A stretch of 47,673 bases of DNA from a virus, in the IMG/VR virus record IMGVR_UViG_3300048833_000083, positions 1 through 47,673 of that record. One strand, given 5' to 3'. Positions 46,588-47,673 of the stretch are shown here, piece after piece (within the stretch, counting starts at the first letter, position 1; every line of letters begins with the position of its first letter). Position numbers and translations under genes: made by a program. The notes under the pieces were generated by a model, which saw only the letters and a list, made by a program, of their open reading frames with translations, was not told the origin of the DNA and made no database searches.

Positions 46588-47589
46588 ATGAATATTCGAC
46601 AACTCGGTATAGAAGCTCAACGACAAGTCGTTAGCGAAATGGCTGAAAAGGGTAGCGTTCCAGTAATGGAGTTTGCTCCTGATGCAGTCATCAGTGAAAT
46701 GCTCGGTACAGATTCAGGTCCACGTGAGTTCATCGAACAGGTGACTTACTCAGCGTATGCTGGACGTGAAACAGTGCCACTGCTTTACGGTGCGATTTAT
46801 CGTACTGTTAGCGACCCGAACCTACCAAAGTCTTTGACTGAGGAACAGTTTGGTCCACTACAGGCTGTGTTCTTGCAGTTCTGGGAAGGTGGTGAAGTCA
46901 AGTTTGGTGCTCTCGGTGAGGGTTCTGAAAAGACTGTCAAGATTAACACTTGGACAACTGGTATGGAATACAACGAGGACATCGTTGAGTTCAACGAAAC
47001 TTGGAGAGTCACTGAAATCGCTACGGCATTTGGTGAAGCTTACAACAAGCTCTTGAACCACCTGCACCTTGGTCCACTTGTTACCGCTACGTTCACTACT
47101 ACTGGTGGTGGAATTGCGGCTCAGAAAACTGCACAGGACGCTGGTACTGCTCAGGAAATCGTATTCGATACCGACATCGCTACGACTCTTAGCAACGCCC
47201 TCAAGGTTCTCCCTGCTGGTTCTCTGTTGCTCCACAACACGGCAGATGAGCAAGCCATTGACGAAGCGGTTGCAGGTTCTATGCACCTCGATGGTTCACC
47301 GACTATCGTTAAGCGTAAGTTTGGTTCAATGCAACGTCTTGCATATGACGGTGATACCGTTACAGTCCGTAAAAAGACTTATACGTATCCTGGCGTTACT
47401 GCTGGCGAAGCAATCTTGCTTGTTCCAAAGCAACAGTTCGTTGAGTACGAAAAGCACGGTCTTCGTGTCGACAGCAACAACGGTGACTTGACTCGTCTTG
47501 TGCTTGCACAGGTCGTTGGTCGCACCCGACGTGGCGTATTCGCCGCTATCGGTGGTAAGTTTGGTGCTATCAAAATCAACTTGAGCTAA
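46588..47589 (+). CDS. Major capsid protein (HK97 fold)
   Basis: 333 aa, GGGG site before ATG. Expected position after protease and decoration genes. Helical N-terminus with VVSE-M (E17) and VISE-M (E37), possible maturation cleavage sites matching those in the scaffold; cutting after E37 would leave 296 residues. The core includes FWEGGEVKFGALGEGSEKTVKI (E-loop-like), FGEAYNKLLNHLHLG spine helix region and DLTRLVLAQVVGRTRRGVFAAIGG at the end. Forms the icosahedral shell. Confidence 0.9.
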   Translation: MNIRQLGIEAQRQVVSEMAEKGSVPVMEFAPDAVISEMLGTDSGPREFIEQVTYSAYAGRETVPLLYGAIYRTVSDPNLPKSLTEEQFGPLQAVFLQFWEGGEVKFGALGEGSEKTVKINTWTTGMEYNEDIVEFNETWRVTEIATAFGEAYNKLLNHLHLGPLVTATFTTTGGGIAAQKTAQDAGTAQEIVFDTDIATTLSNALKVLPAGSLLLHNTADEQAIDEAVAGSMHLDGSPTIVKRKFGSMQRLAYDGDTVTVRKKTYTYPGVTAGEAILLVPKQQFVEYEKHGLRVDSNNGDLTRLVLAQVVGRTRRGVFAAIGGKFGAIKINLS

Positions 47590-47673
47590 TCAGGTTGACA
47601 GTACAGTAGATTAGGGGCTTACGAGCCCCTTTTCTATTATTGCGACGTAGTGTGTAGTACAATTAGGATATTG
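47515..47673. repeat. Right copy of terminal direct repeat
   Basis: Matches 1-159 except at 47640, 47643 and 47644. Contains the capsid 3' end and terminator. Confirms that the window is a closed circle of about 47,514 bp plus overlap, or a permuted molecule. Confidence 0.9.
47614..47633 (+). terminator. Terminator after major capsid gene (right copy)
   Basis: Same GGGGCT-loop-AGCCCC hairpin and T tract as at 100-119, following the complete capsid gene. Confidence 0.85.

Noticed and set aside
1-47673. Alternative genetic code (TGA or TAG recoded)
   Set aside because: TAA, TAG and TGA all terminate well-supported genes, often in tight ATGA or TAATG overlaps, so the standard code holds.

Overview
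The window is one essentially complete genome of a tailed dsDNA phage with siphovirus-type morphology. It has a tape measure, a major tail (tube) protein and tail assembly chaperones, and I see no sheath. The first 159 bases recur at the end (47515-47673) with three mismatches, so the sequence is most simply a linearised circular map of about 47,514 bp, cut inside the 3' end of the major capsid gene. Every gene I can support is on the + strand. TAA, TAG and TGA all serve as stops (standard code), and most starts have GGAG/AAGGA ribosome binding sites, so the host is a bacterium. The host cannot be read directly. A peptidoglycan amidase with an SH3-like domain and a secreted LysM-CHAP protein suggest a monoderm-type wall. 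The CHAP segment reminds me of Saccharibacteria (TM7/Patescibacteria) proteins, which is recollection and inference only.

Layout. (a) 39.2-47.6 kb: small and large terminase, portal, MuF-type protein, prohead protease fused to scaffold, decoration protein, major capsid protein. (b) 0.2-14.7 kb (continuing across the join): SAP/HeH-like small protein, 983-aa fibre, head-tail connectors, tail terminator, tail tube, frameshifted tail chaperones, tape measure, Fn3-rich distal tail protein, baseplate/receptor-binding genes. (c) 14.8-17.2 kb: lysis cassette (XhlA-like membrane protein, second membrane protein, amidase endolysin, holin candidate), ending in a strong terminator. (d) 17.5-24.8 kb: many small early genes, then an HTH protein and a RecT-like annealase with a PD-(D/E)XK exonuclease. 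(e) 24.8-25.4 kb: a non-coding locus with promoters, a 13-bp inverted repeat and a terminator that has a competing antiterminator strand. (f) 25.4-39.0 kb: LysM-CHAP protein, NinG-like nuclease, many small genes, a HAD-like protein, an AP2 homing-endonuclease relative, two tandem GT-B glycosyltransferases with a ParB-like protein, membrane microproteins, and a short sliding-clamp-like protein.

The phage seems to bring recombination functions and a clamp but no polymerase, primase, helicase or integrase that I recognise, so replication probably relies on host enzymes. The most interesting items are: the glycosyltransferase pair with ParB-like partner (possible DNA hypermodification); a repeated hydrophobic-x-Glu-Met motif in protease, scaffold and capsid N-terminus that looks like a prohead protease cleavage site; an internal in-frame start for a separate scaffold; the terminator/antiterminator RNA locus; mutually exclusive hairpins in the recT leader; and a promoter family with an embedded ACTCGA motif.
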